A stretch of DNA of 64,000 nucleotides from Agapetus fuscipes (Eukaryota > Arthropoda > Insecta > Trichoptera > Glossosomatidae), in assembly GCA_951799405.1 (NCBI GenBank), contig OX637332.1, forward strand, positions 2,051,001 through 2,115,000, given 5' to 3'. Below are positions 51,967 to 62,729 of this stretch, piece by piece. The position numbers and the translations under genes are program-made. Each line of letters starts with the position of its first letter. Positions within the stretch are counted from its first letter, which is position 1. The notes beneath the pieces are model-generated. The model was not told where the DNA came from and did no database searches. It was given only the letters and a program-made list of their open reading frames with translations.

Positions 51967-52235
51967 CCTTGACTGATATGTAGATTGGTATGAGGCTGAT
52001 CCCCAGTGCTGTAAAAAAATGTTCCCTTTTGCCAATGCCCCCCCGGTTTCAGGGAAACGCAGCAGGAGTTGCAAGGTTCATGTACATGTGAGGGTTTTAT
52101 TTATTTATATGCACACATGCAGAATGTGTAGGCGCGAACCTACATGTGTCTGTCTGTGGGCATGCATTTAATATGAGTATTAAATGTTATCATATCTTTG
52201 CAGGTTAGATTATAGATTAATTATAGATAACTTGG
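51967..52235 (+). repeat. TailA copy, CCCCCCGGTTTCAGGG subfamily
   Basis: CTTGACTGATATGTAGATTG to TTTGCAGGTTAGATTATAGA. A second scrap (GGTTCACTTTACCAATGCCA) lies at 51874-51910. Confidence 0.85.
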
Positions 52236-52308
52236 ATTATAGATATGCGGACTTAATTGAATGTTTTTTCAATTCACTAATAATTCAATTATCTTGATTT
52301 CTACAAGG

Positions 52309-52645
52309 AGTGCCGCCCGAGGTATGCTATTAGCTTCAATAACATCGAACCACTTACTTTTACATTCATGAGCACGCCTCTGACCTTTGGGTTCTTGTTT
52401 CGTCATACTTATACTTCTGGTAGAAAAAAATAGGTTGGTGAATTGCATTCCTCTTCCCAAACATATTTTGTTAAGAAGTGCCGCCCGAGGTATGCTATTA
52501 ACTTCAATGACATCGAACCACTTACTTTTATAGTCATGAGCACGCCTCTGATCCTTGGGTTCTTGTTTCGTCACACTTATATTTCTGGTAGAAAAAAATA
52601 GGTTTGTGGATTGCATTCCTATTCACAAATACATTTTGTTTTAAA
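52309..52645 (+). repeat. 168-bp tandem duplication ending in SINE-L tails
   Basis: TGCCGCCCGAGGTATGCTAT starts at 52311 and again at 52479. Both units end in AATAGGTT(G/T)GTG and ATTGCATTCCT, the SINE-L 3' region, with about 8 percent mismatch. Confidence 0.88.
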
Positions 52646-52871
52646 ATGAGTGTCGGCTATTGCTAATATGCACTCTTGTCACGTAGATTTTATCCCTCTA
52701 CGGTATGTCTGAGGTCCATTTATCCCCATAGCAAGACGAACCATTGTTTTGGTGTCATCCCAATTCATTGAGATTACAGTACCCCAAGATATGTGAACAG
52801 AAAAAGGTATAAAAAATTTCATAGCACATCTAGTGAGTGTATTAGCTTACTCATTTTTTCAGTTTTTTTTT

Positions 52872-53181
52872 AAGAAATCCTGTGCGGGAGTCTCCCTAGA
52901 TTATAAAGACTCTAGGGTTCTATGGCACTTGTTGTAGTGCTGCAAAGGGGTACGAGCTTGGTCGTCGCTACAAATCGCCAATACTCAAGCAAGACCCAGT
53001 CGCTGTAAGGTTGGATGGACCTTTGGTGACCGGCCATTGGTAAAGGTTTTATGAATTTTTCAACCCAGCGAAGAGCAAATTTGAAAATATAAATGGTTTA
53101 TTTTTTGTGCTCCAGCTGGATTCGAACCCACAACCTTCCCATTCAGAGTCCGCAGTGTTACCGCTGAGCTACGGACCGGTC
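52872..53181 (-). repeat. SINE-C copy, single-headed form, full
   Basis: AAATCCTGTGCGGGAGTCTC, CTTGTTGTAGTGCTGCAAAG, GACCGGCCATTGGTAAAGG and head GGATTCGAACCCACAACC with CTACGGACCGGTC. Confidence 0.9.
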
Positions 53182-53224
53182 TAACTTTAGGTGTAAGTTT
53201 ACGCGATAATATAATATTATAATA

Positions 53225-53845
53225 ATAATCTATAATCTAAGTTGCAAAGGATATAGGTATTCATTTGAAGCTCTCAAATGTAGATATGCCTACAAACAAA
53301 CACGTGTAGTTCTATAATCTAAGCTGCAAAGATATGTTAACATTTAAGGCTCATATAAATGCATGCCCACAGACATGCACATGTAGGTTCGCGCCTACAC
53401 ATTCTGCATGTATGCATACAAATAAGCAAAACCTCACATGAACATAAACCTTGCAACTCCTGCCGCCGTTCCTGAACCAGGGTGGCATTGGCAAAAGTAA
53501 ACCGATTTTTACAGCACGGGTGGTCAGCCTCACACCAACCTATCACTCAAGGAGCGCTTGCAAATGCTGTATGTGTACTTACAAATTAAATAATAACGTG
53601 ATCTATAATCTAAGTTGCAAGGATATATTCATTCAAAGCTCTCAGATGTATGGCCACAAACAAACACGTGTAGTTCGCGCTTACAAATGCTGATTGTGTA
53701 CTTACAAATAAAATCCAAACCTCAAATGAACATAAGCCCTGCAACTCTTGCCGACATTCCCTGAAACAGGGGTGACATTGGCAAATTGAACCATTTTTTA
53801 CAGTATGGGTGGTCAGCCGCATACCAACCTATAAGTCAAGGAATG
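53225..53845 (-). repeat. cluster of three TailA copies in the same orientation
   Basis: 53228-53310 is a 3' stub inserted against 53311-53556 (full, CCAGGGTGG subfamily, ends CACTCAAGGAGC). 53598-53845 is full and ends TATAAGTCAAGGAATG. Scraps lie between. Confidence 0.85.
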
Positions 53846-53995
53846 ATGCTTTCGTTTATACGGAGTATGTTATTCTCAGGGTAAAGAACGATGACTTATC
53901 ATAAGTGTTGAGTCATCGTTGACCTATGACACGAAGCGTCTTCATTCCATACCCTTTCATTTATGTGTATCTGAAAAATGAATCGTCACGATTCC

Positions 53996-54650
53996 ACTCC
54001 TTGACTTGTAGTTTGGTATGACGCTGACCGCCAATACTTTAAAAATGCTACACTTTGCCAATGTCACCCCTGTTTCAGGCGATTAGTAAAAGTTGCAGGG
54101 CTTGTGTTTGGATTTTAATTTGTGTGTACACATCTTTAATCCATAATCTTAGTTGCAAAGATATATTAACATTTACGGAGTGTTATAAAGCAAAATCTGC
54201 CATTTTTGTTTCTTACACTTTATGGTCTTAGCAAAATAGTTACAGTAATGAAAAAAATCAAGCACGTTATATATTTTTTTGTGGTGACAATTCTTAAGTT
54301 ATATATTTTTTTTAAGCTTTATAATTATCATAAAAAATTAATAAACATGCTTGATTTTTTTCATTACTGTACCTATTTCGCTAAGACCATAAAGTGTAAG
54401 AAACAAAAACGGCATATTTAGCTTTATAACACGCCTTAAAGCTCATATTAAATGCATGCCCACAAACAAGCACGTATAGTTAGCGCTTACAAATGCTGAA
54501 TGTGTAGGTACTTACAAATAAAATCCAAACCTCAAATGAACAAAAACCCTACAACTTTTGCCGAGCTTCCCTGATACAGGGGTGATATTGGCAAGGTGAA
54601 CCATTTTTTACAGTATGGCTGGTCAGCCTCATACCAACCTATAAATCGAC
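53996..54650. repeat. TailA copies, one split by a MITE
   Basis: Plus copy 53996-54132 (CTCCTTGACTTGTAGTTTGG). A minus copy starts at 54133, is interrupted at 54176-54435, and continues to 54650 (CATACCAACCTATAAATCG). Confidence 0.82.
54176..54435. mobile_element. 260-bp MITE with ~105-bp arms and TTA duplication
   Basis: CGGAGTGTTATAAAGCAAAA, TTTTTGTTTCTTACACTTTA and GGTCTTAGCAAAATAGTTAC are mirrored by CATTACTGTACCTATTTCGC, TAAGACCATAAAGTGTAAGA and CTTTATAACACGCC. TTA at 54173-54175 and 54436-54438. A 3-bp TTA site fits PIF/Harbinger-type integration (inference). Confidence 0.87.
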
Positions 54651-54837
54651 ATTGATATTGCAAAAACTACTCTTGTTATTTACACGATTTTTTTTCCTTA
54701 AAATATTCTTTCACGTACAAAAAACTCCCACCACGAAGAAAGTGGTTGGTGTAAGGCTGACGCACCTACTTGTGAACGTTTCACGCGCCAAATGCCATAA
54801 AAAAGAAAAATTAGATGATTATCCCTTGCAAATGAAA

Positions 54838-55142
54838 TCACTTATAGGTTGGTATGAATCTGACCACTCATGTTGTAAAAAATCGTTGATTGGTATGAAT
54901 CTGACCACTCATGCTGTAAAAAATCGTTCACGTTGCCAATGTCACCCCTGTTGCAGGGAAAAACGGCAAAATTTGCTGAGCTTATAATTATTAATTTGAG
55001 GTTTGGTTTTTGAATTGTAACTTTCAAGTACACATGCAGCATTTGTAACCGAGAACTTACACGTGTCTGTTTATGGGCATGAATTCAACGTGAACCTTAA
55101 ATCTTAATACTCATATGTCTTTGCAACTTACATTAGATTGAA
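54838..55142 (+). repeat. TailA copy with duplicated 5' part
   Basis: CTTATAGGTTGGTATGAATC and CATGTTGTAAAAAATCGTT; then TTGGTATGAATCTGACCACT repeats about 49 bp later before the rest of the unit. Confidence 0.8.
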
Positions 55143-55427
55143 TTTTTAATAAGCTGGTAGTTTGTTTTTATACTTATAGAGATAAGGTGAAATAAAATAT
55201 CTTTATTCTAATTTAAAAAATAAAGATAAAAAAAAGTGAATTCAGAATATGATATTACAGAGATTGAATTTTATCCAAGCTAGATTTTTTTTTATCAATT
55301 CTGTTATTCTTTATTCCCATAGCATAATTTTAAGCAAAATCAGCATCTCTGATGACAGCTTCGTCTTTCATTTCATTCTTATCTTTTATTCATCATATCA
55401 TTCGGTAATTGAACCTTTTCTGGAAAA

Positions 55428-55790
55428 TCAAGACCAAAGGTCCATCCAGCCTCACAGCAACTGGGTCTTGCTTGAGAATTGGCGCTTTGTAGCGACGACG
55501 ATCAAGCTCGTAAAAAGGTCGATAGCTCAACTGGTAGAATGCTTGCATTCCATGCCGAGAGCAAGGGTTCGATCTCAAAGGTTTACTCAGCCTTCACAAG
55601 AAATGAAACCCAGCCCCCCCCGGTAGCTGGGAAGCCCCCACTTCAACTGAAGCGGTTGGTGTTAGGCCGGCCCCCTTACCTGTAAAAAAAAATAGGTTCA
55701 ACTCGCCACATGCGACCCCTTCGTGGATAACGCGGCAAGAAGTTACACTATATGTGTAGCTTCTTTAAAAAAAAAAACATCAATCGCCAC
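55428..55790 (+). repeat. SINE-C/SINE-B heterodimer, 5'-truncated
   Basis: Starts inside SINE-C at AGACCAAAGGTCCATCCAGC, then CGACGACGATCAAGCTCGTA, AAAAGGTCGATAGCTCAACT (junction and second head) and GTTCGATCTCAAAGGTTTAC. It ends GTGTAGCTTCTTTAAAAAAA. A SINE-C alternative tail scrap follows at 55815-55912. Confidence 0.9.
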
Positions 55791-55929
55791 TTCCTTGCAA
55801 CGCCTCACGACAGAAGCAACAACTCAAGCAACACTCTTCCAGGGTGGCATATGTAGATCCCCAAGACTTTCAAGAATTGGGGAGCCTCCCGCACAGGATT
55901 CCTTAAAAATGTGTTTTTTGTCATAATAA

Positions 55930-56055
55930 TGTTTTGTCATGTGATGTACTGTCACTTGCGATGTTCTGTCATCTATAGTTCTGTCATGTGTAGCTCTGGC
56001 ATGTGTCGTTCTGTCATTTCTCGTTATGTCACTGTGCTGTTCTATTCTGTCACCG
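55930..56055 (-). repeat. minisatellite, CATGTG..GTTCTGTCAT unit
   Basis: About eight degenerate 15-17-bp units (TGTCATGTGTAGCTCTGGCA, TGTGTCGTTCTGTCATTTC). The same unit is in the opposite strand sense at 63466-63552. Confidence 0.8.
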
Positions 56056-56384
56056 ATTTAAAAGGGTCAACATAATTTACTCGCGCCAGTCAAATTTGGG
56101 ATATTAAACACCGAAAAAATAAAGGAAAACGCGCATAAGGATATTTTGGAGGAGCGTCCACACCGTCCACCATTGTACGATTTAACTTAACGCTGCAACC
56201 AATACTTATGAATAGCCATAATAAATATATCTACACGGGGATTTGATTCCAGAGACAGAAGGCGGACGCTCATGTGAGCTACAAATAAATAAAATTAATA
56301 TTTGGATTCATTCCTTGACTTATTATTTTTTTTATTTTTTTATTTACGGCATGAGCCTTTTACAAAAAAAGTAGGTACATATTA

Positions 56385-56795
56385 AGTGAGTTTTTTATGT
56401 CCATGTATATATTGTTATTTATTGATTTTAAAAAAATGTAATTTGTCATGTATGTTCCTTGACTTATAGGTTGTTATGAGGCTGACCACCCATACTGTAA
56501 AAAATGGTTCACTTTGCCAATGTCACCCCTGTTTCAGGGAAGGACGGCAAGAGTTGCAGGGCTTATGTTCATTTGAGATTGGGTTTTTATAATGTAGGTC
56601 CACATGCGGCATGAATTAGCGCGAAATTATACATGTCTGCTTGTGGGAATGCATTTAATATAAATATTAAATTATATATATCCTTGCAGCTTAGATTAGA
56701 TTAGATTAAAATTAGAACTACACGTGTTTGTTTGTGAGCATGCATTTGAGATGAGCTGTAAATGTTAATATATCTTTGCAACTTAGCTTATATAT
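56385..56795 (+). repeat. TailA copy with LINE 3' UTR, plus a stub
   Basis: UTR TTTTTTATGTCCATGTATAT; TailA 56456-56708 with a TTAGATTAGATTA tail; 3' stub 56715-56795 of a second copy. Confidence 0.87.
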
Positions 56796-57010
56796 ATCGC
56801 CACCTTAAAGATAAAACAGAATTAGTAACTTATCATAGTAAATGAACTAATTATAAGTAAATACTCATGCCAACCTTAAAAACTACCGAACTTTTACACT
56901 TCTTTAGGGGTTTCTCTTGTAGAAGATGTAAAAAAACGGTGCATTTATCTGAGAGACCCACATTAGCTTAATATGTCACTTATTCAGTTTAACCTTTAAG
57001 GGGTTGGAAT
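56793..57010. repeat. MITE-like element
   Basis: CGCCACCTTAAAGATAAAAC and AGAATTAGTAACTTAT against CTTATTCAGTTTAACCTTTA and AGGGGTTGG form imperfect terminal inverted repeats. Related copies: 16635-16858 and a scrap at 36238. Confidence 0.55.
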
Positions 57011-57227
57011 AAATATTAGGCTGCATACATAATTTATAATTGAAAATCAAAACTAAAGCAATGCAATGATTTTAATAAAATGTTCAAATAACATGTACAA
57101 TATTTTCAGAATGACTCTGTGTTGAAGTTTGATGTCGATCGGATTGAAATACTTTTTTGATGTAAGTACAGAAAAAGTTGTTCCCTATGCTTGCTTGGCT
57201 AAGCTACTCGAGAGATTTAGACCAAGT

Positions 57228-57446
57228 TTTTAGATGACTTTCAAAATACTTTTATTAAGTTGCACATATATATCACATATAAGTTCGCGCTTACACAAGC
57301 CGCATGTGGACTCACAACATAAAAACTCTATCTCAAATGAACATAAGCCCTGCAACTCTTGCCGATTTTCCCTGAAACAGAAATGACATTGATAAAGTGA
57401 ACCATTAAGGGTTATCAGCCTCATACCAGTCTATTAGTCAAGGATA
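57228..57446 (-). repeat. TailA copy, degraded
   Basis: GTTGCACATATATATCACAT to CAGTCTATTAGTCAAGGATA. Confidence 0.8.
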
Positions 57447-57719
57447 AATTAAATTATTTTTATTTTTACGAAAAAAATATTTATCATTTTTTAGGCATTG
57501 CGGTTTTCTGAAATCAAACTCTGGGTTAGGTGTAAACTGCTTTTAGATGACTGAATATTCTTTATGAACTAAAAAAAACAGCCTGTGTCCTTTCCATATG
57601 ATTTATGTTGCCAAAGCATATTCTGTAGCGATCGAGCAGGGGTGACCAAACACTATTGTACACAATTCATTTAAAAATTTCAAAAATTGACACTCATAAT
57701 ATTTATAGCTCATTTATTA

Positions 57720-57975
57720 AACTTACGTTGGTATGAGGCTGACATCGTAATTAGCTTTCATGCACTTTTTTTCTAGTTTATTTTATTTGATTTACCGGTC
57801 GATAGCTTCTTATAGATTGGTCATATATTTTTTTGACATAAAGGTTAGTATGATGCTAACATCTAATACTGTAAAAAAATTGTACACTATGTCAATGTCA
57901 CAACTGTTTCAGGGAAGGGCAGCAAGATTTGCAGGGTTTATGTTTACTTGAGATTGGGTTTTATGTTTTACTTGT
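57720..57975 (+). repeat. TailA copies, fragmentary
   Basis: Scrap 57725-57750 (TTGGTATGAGGCTGACATCG); main copy 57838-57975 (TAAAGGTTAGTATGATGCTA to TTTACTTGTGAGAATG), ending at a minisatellite. Confidence 0.75.
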
Positions 57976-57984
57976 GAGAATGTT

Positions 57985-58315
57985 CAACACAATTATGCTA
58001 ATTCTTATGCTCACAATTATGCTCGTTCTTATACTCGCTCTTTTGCTCGCTCTTATGCTCACAATCAAGCTCACAATTATGCTCGCTCTTATGCTCACAA
58101 CTATGATAGCTTTTATGCTAGCTCTTAGGTCCAGTATTTTCAACGTTAGCTTATGTGACTTTAAACTAATAAAAAAAATCTACCTACACAATTGACATGA
58201 GTGCGTCCTTCTCATTCAGTATAAAGTCGCTATGCTAACGATGAAAATACCGGGCCTTATACTCGATCTTATGCTCGCTCTTAGCCAGCTCTTATGCTCA
58301 CAATCATGATATTGT
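57985..58315 (+). repeat. 12-bp minisatellite split by a MITE
   Basis: Units TCACAATTATGC and TCGCTCTTATGC alternate at 57990-58128 and 58257-58310. The 58130-58256 interval is the inserted MITE. Confidence 0.9.
58130..58256 (+). mobile_element. ~127-bp MITE with TTA duplication
   Basis: Ends GGTCCAGTATTTTCAACGTT and GATGAAAATACCGGGCC. Inner arms TTAGCTTATGTGACTTTAAA and TATAAAGTCGCTATGCTAAC. TTA flanks both sides within the array. Homologous to 40298-40405. Confidence 0.85.
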
Positions 58316-58434
58316 AAGACACATGAACTTCTTTTTTTTAACAAAACTGGGGGCCAGAAAGAATCGAAACCCGAAAATTTCCATCAAATGAAAACCGAGG
58401 GAATAAAATATCTCTAAATTTCAAAAATGACAAA

Positions 58435-58675
58435 AATGAGATATTCCATTCATTCGCAATTTCGGATATTTGGTCCATCCATACCTTTCTCGGTCTTCCT
58501 CTACCACGACATCCATCTATTTTTGCAACGTATACTTTCTTCGTCAGACTTTCCTCATTCATTCTCTCCATATGCCCAAACAATCTTAATAAACTTCTTT
58601 TAATCTTCACTTTCTCTTGCACCACATTCTTCTCTGTACAAAATCATTCCTCACCCTATCACTCCGTTTTTTCCC
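58435..58675 (-). pseudogene. LINE-Q RT C-terminal fragment
   Basis: Minus reading QEKVKIKRSLLRLFGHMERM, TKKVYVAKIDGCRGRGRPRK, VWMDQISEIANEWNI. It stops before the CMKKVM block; the 5' side includes GVRNDFVQRRMW-like codons. Confidence 0.85.
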
Positions 58676-59445
58676 AACAATTCTATGGGTTCTGTTTTAT
58701 TTTTTAGATAATATTTAACAGTATTTGCTGGCAGCCCTGTTTGTCTGGTGTAGGCTCGGGCCCATAGATCCGTACATACATACATTATTTCACATTAAGC
58801 CCGCTCTGCAACGACATAAGCCACAACTTCTGAGGGAAGCCGCGCGGCCGCCAGAAATACATGCTTTACGGCGAGTGCCACCAAATCTCAGGCATTATTC
58901 ATGCTATTTTATTGATTCTGTATAACAAATTTCTTCTTTTAATAAGAGGAATGCTAAAATGAGAAATACTTGCACAGAGTCAGCACTTTACTAACAAAAC
59001 ATCGTCCCACTAGTACTTGTTTGGCTTGTGTGCCATTCAATTCAAACATAATTGGTCGACTTCTTGATGAAATATGGATGTTAGGCGCTGAGTTTAATTT
59101 TGATGATGCTGGATGTGGAGATTATTTGAAACATGTATTTTAGTTTAAACAATTTAATTGGACTTTATTCCATAAAAATTACAAGGAATTTTGACAAAGG
59201 ATTACGTGAATAAAATTAGATGAACAGTTTGAGACAAGTTACCAGCACAACGTTCAAGAGAGAAGGAAGTTGAATTTTACACGCCTGCGGCGTCTGTCAG
59301 AAATGCAATACCAACCCAACAAAAAGTACCAAAGACAAAAAGATTAATATTCTTGGTAGGTATATTATTTTTAATTAGATTGGTCATATTAAATTTTGGC
59401 CAACAATCGTCTCAAAATCATGGATTACACTACTAATGTCATTTC
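58676..59445. other. no gene recognised
   Basis: 58720-58880 is GC-richer (GGCAGCCCTGTTTGTCTGGT), with no supported domain. The remainder is AT-rich. Confidence 0.35.
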
Positions 59446-59449
59446 TGGA

Positions 59450-59930
59450 AAAAACATTTGACTCTTTAATTCCCACAACATGAATTTGACTCTTATTTTG
59501 CAGTAACATGAATTTGATTATTTCTCTTTGCAGCAACAAAGCTTCTACGTTTCCATTTTCAAAACATACTAATTTTACAATATACTACATACTGCAGTGG
59601 CTAAGAGTGCCATACAACTCAATTCCCATCGGCTTCCCTTTTTAAATGAGGCAACAAAGTAGTTTAAGTATATAGCCACAAAGTAAAAAAATACTTTTAA
59701 ACCAAAGAAACAATACGTATTTTTTCCCCATTAAAACCATGCAGTCTCCTTTATTATCATTTTTGCCTCATTTTACTACATACACAACGTACTACATACG
59801 GATTTCACTAATTTTATCATTCCTTCATCAAATATCCGACCTTTCCATTCCCAAAACATGGATTTGACTTTTATTTTGCAGCATTGCAACATGGATTAGA
59901 CCATTTCTCTCTGCAGCGACATGGTCATTT
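59450..59930 (+). repeat. degenerate direct repeats, ~360-bp spacing
   Basis: AACATGAATTTGACTCTTAT, TTTGCAGTAACATG, GATTATTTCTCTTTGCAGCA recur as AACATGGATTTGACTTTTAT, TTTGCAGCATTGCAACATGG, ACCATTTCTCTCTGCAGCGA at 59858-59925. TACTACATAC occurs in both. Confidence 0.6.
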
Positions 59931-60007
59931 TTGCAATTTGAATTTCACTATTTATGCCGTTTTTGCCCGTTTGCCGTTTAACATGTTTTTTTAAGTTTTC
60001 TTTCCAG

Positions 60008-60312
60008 TAGGTAGATAGCTCAGTTGGTAGAATGTTTGCATTCGACGCCAAGAACTCGGGTTTGAATCCCACCGAGGGTGTCAAAAATGATTTCCCGTTT
60101 CAAACCCAAAATAATGCACCGGCAAGGCTTACTCAATACTCAGGCTTCCCATTAATATAGCTTCCTAGGGAGCTAGGAAACCTCCACTTCAACTAAAGCG
60201 GTTGGCGTAAGGCCGGCCCCCTTACCTGTAAAAATAAAAAGGGCCCACTCACCACATTCAGAGCCCACTTGACCCCTTCAGAGCCCCTTATGTGCTAAGC
60301 TCAGTCAAGTTT
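60008..60312 (+). repeat. SINE-B copy, full
   Basis: GTAGATAGCTCAGTTGGTAG, B-box GGGTTTGAATCCCACCGAGG, AGCGGTTGGCGTAAGGCCGG and a 3' end altered to CACATTCAGAGCCC. Confidence 0.9.
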
Positions 60313-60435
60313 TAGTCATTTTTATTCTACTCGTTTAACACCATGGCATGGTTTAGACTTTTATTTTTTTGTTTTCTTTTTTGCATTATTTTTACATTGA
60401 TTTATATTTTAAATTCTCGCAATTTAACATTTTTT

Positions 60436-60915
60436 GACCGGTCCGTAGTTCAGTGGTAACACTTCGGACTCTGAATGGGAAGGTTGTGGGTTCGATTCCC
60501 GGCGGAGCACAAAAAATATACCATTTATATTTTCAAATTTGCTTTTCGCTGGGTTTAAAAATTCATAAACTCTTTACCAATGACCGGTCACCAAAGGTCC
60601 ATCCAGCCTAACAGCAACTGGGTCTTTTTTGAAAATTAGCGGTTTCTATAGCGGCGACGATCAAGCTCTTAAAAAGGACGATAGGTCAATTGGTAGAATG
60701 CTTGCATTCCATGCCGAGAGCAAGGTTTCGATCTCAAAGGTTTACTCAGCCTTCACAATAAATAAGGACCAGCCTCCCCCGGGAGCTGGGAAACGCCCAT
60801 TTCAACTGAAAGTGGTCGGTGTGAGGCCGGCCACCTTACCTGTAAAAATAAATAGGTCCCGAAGCGCCACATGCGACCCCTTCGGGGATAACGCAGGCAA
60901 GAAGTTACACTATGT
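60436..60915 (+). repeat. SINE-C/SINE-B heterodimer, reference
   Basis: Head one GACCGGTCCGTAGTTCAGTG with B-box GGGTTCGATTCCCGGCGG, GACCGGTCACCAAAGGTCCA, junction AAGCTCTTAAAAAGGACGAT, head two TAGGTCAATTGGTAG with the altered B-box GGTTTCGATCTCAAAGG, then GGCCGGCCACCTTACCTG and GCGACCCCTTCGGGGATAAC. Confidence 0.93.
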
Positions 60916-60969
60916 ACTCGCTCCCCCAGTTATTGTTTATCGTATACGCCAATCTTGTCAAATATGACT

Positions 60970-61135
60970 TTTTCATGCAGTTGTCTTGTGAATCAAATTC
61001 TACACAATCTGAGCTAAGAAAAACCGTAAAACTCGATAATGTGAGAGTTCTTTTAAATACTTTTTAAATAAATTTCTTGTTTTCATAAGACACATTGGTC
61101 CAGTACACATGCAAACATTGCTCATGTAAAATTTT
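60970..61135 (-). repeat. dispersed repeat U1, inverted copy
   Basis: GAGCTAAGAAAAACCGTAAA, TTCATAAGACACATTGGTCC and ATTGCTCATGTAAAATT mirror 22040-22210. Confidence 0.6.
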
Positions 61136-61515
61136 CTCAAGGGCGTATACGGTAGACAAGAACTAAGGCAGTGTACTGTAGCTTAGTTGCGTTTTTTTTT
61201 GCGTTTTTTGCAACTTTATTTTTCTTCATGCTCCACACACATTTCGTTAATCGAGTTGGCTCGCGTGCGTTCACACATCACACACAAACTCGACTTGTCT
61301 CGAGAAATGTACCGCGGTGGGACCTCAGTGTTTGGGACTACAAATACAAAACATGATTCCTTGATCAATAAATCAATCGATAGCCTTTTGTTATCAGACC
61401 ACAATCACGCATTCCCGTCATACAGTTGGACCGTTCAACGCGAGCGCTGGTACATATATAATATCAAGGGGTCAATTCATACGGCGAGCCGAGGGAATAC
61501 AAAAATACACATAGG

Positions 61516-61930
61516 TATCTAATCTAATCTAATCTAAGTTGCAAAGATATGTTACATTGGAGATTCACATTACATGCATTCCCACAACCAGACACGTTCA
61601 AGTTCGCGCTTGCACATGCCTCATGTGAACCTACAACATAAAAACCAAATCTCAAATGCACATACACCCTGCAACTCTTGCCGTCCTTCCCTGTAACAGG
61701 GGTGACATTGGAAAAGTGAACTATTTTTAGAGCATGGGTGGTCAGCCGCATACCAACCTATAAGTCAAGGAACATACACGACAAATTTCATTTTTTGAAA
61801 TCAATAAATAATATTATATATGGACATCAAAAACTAAAACATAAAACAAATTTCACTTCATAAACCCTAGCCGCCAACATTACAGATCAGCCGCCATTTC
61901 TTTCTGTCCTTACATACTTCTTTCTCCTCA
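61516..61930 (-). mobile_element. LINE-Q 3' end with TailA unit
   Basis: TailA 61516-61777 with (CTAAT) tail; UTR with TTTTTGAAATCAATAAATAA and TGGACATCAAAAACTAAAAC; then minus coding RKKWRLICNVGG at 61870-61925. Confidence 0.86.
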
Positions 61931-61989
61931 CATATTTCTTGCTTTAACAATATATAATAATAATAATAATATTTATTCCAGACCGGTGG

Positions 61990-62212
61990 TTCAAAAAATG
62001 GTTCACTTTGCCAATGTCACCCCTGTTACAGGGAAGGACGGCAAGAGTTGCAGGGTGTATGTCCGTTTGAGATTGGTATTTATGTTGTAGGCTCACATGA
62101 GGCACGTGCAAGCGCGAACTTGTACGTGTCTTGGTTGTGGGAATGCATGTAATGTGAATCTCCAATGTAACATATCTTTGCAACTTAGATTAGATTAGAT
62201 TAGATTAGACCG
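61990..62212 (+). repeat. TailA copy, 5'-truncated
   Basis: TTCAAAAAATGGTTCACTTT to (TTAGATTAGA) tail; faces the previous copy. Confidence 0.88.
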
Positions 62213-62374
62213 GTCACGCTGAGGGTGCAATACGTGACTAGACATATAAAAAATAAATACATTGATCGAAAAATACATATAGGAAAAATAGAAAGAAAAT
62301 ATAAACAGAGAAGAAAATTACATTGAAAGAAAATAAACATTGATCGAAAGAAACATTTAAGAAATTGCATTAAG

Positions 62375-62470
62375 ATAAGCCTTGTAACTCCTGCCACCTT
62401 TCTTTGAAGCTAATGTGGTATTGGCAAAAGTGAACCAAGTTTCGCAGCATTGGAAGTTAGCCTTAAGGAA
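62375..62470 (-). repeat. TailA fragment, old
   Basis: AAGCCTTGTAACTCCTGCCA to GAACCAAGTTTCGCAGCATT. Confidence 0.65.
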
Positions 62471-62729
62471 AAGTGGACAGGGAAGAAAAGGCTAGGTAAG
62501 CCTTAGGTTCTCTCCGCCCAATGACGCTATATACCCAACTCCCATTTCAGGCCTCTGATATTTAGCCTTCTTCTTCTTTTGGTGTCATTTCTACTGAAGA
62601 TCGGCGATAATCATGGATATTTTGAACTTGGATACTACGGCTTGAAACAGGGACTTGCAAGTGCTCGGATTTGGTTTGATTTTTTTCTTTATAGATACAT
62701 AGGTAATCTTTTTTTGCGAAACGCAGTAT

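Noticed and set aside
52269..52616. 115-codon minus-strand protein with an internal repeat
   Set aside because: It is the read-through of a tandem duplication containing SINE-L sequence.
55249..55626. 125-codon reading with a hydrophobic start
   Set aside because: The second half is SINE-C/SINE-B sequence and the first half is low-complexity AT-rich DNA.
57640..57670. possible hAT terminal repeat (GCAGGGGTGACCAAAC)
   Set aside because: No partner end or 8-bp duplication found nearby.
57961..58195. membrane protein-like Leu/Met-rich reading
   Set aside because: Translation of a 12-bp minisatellite.
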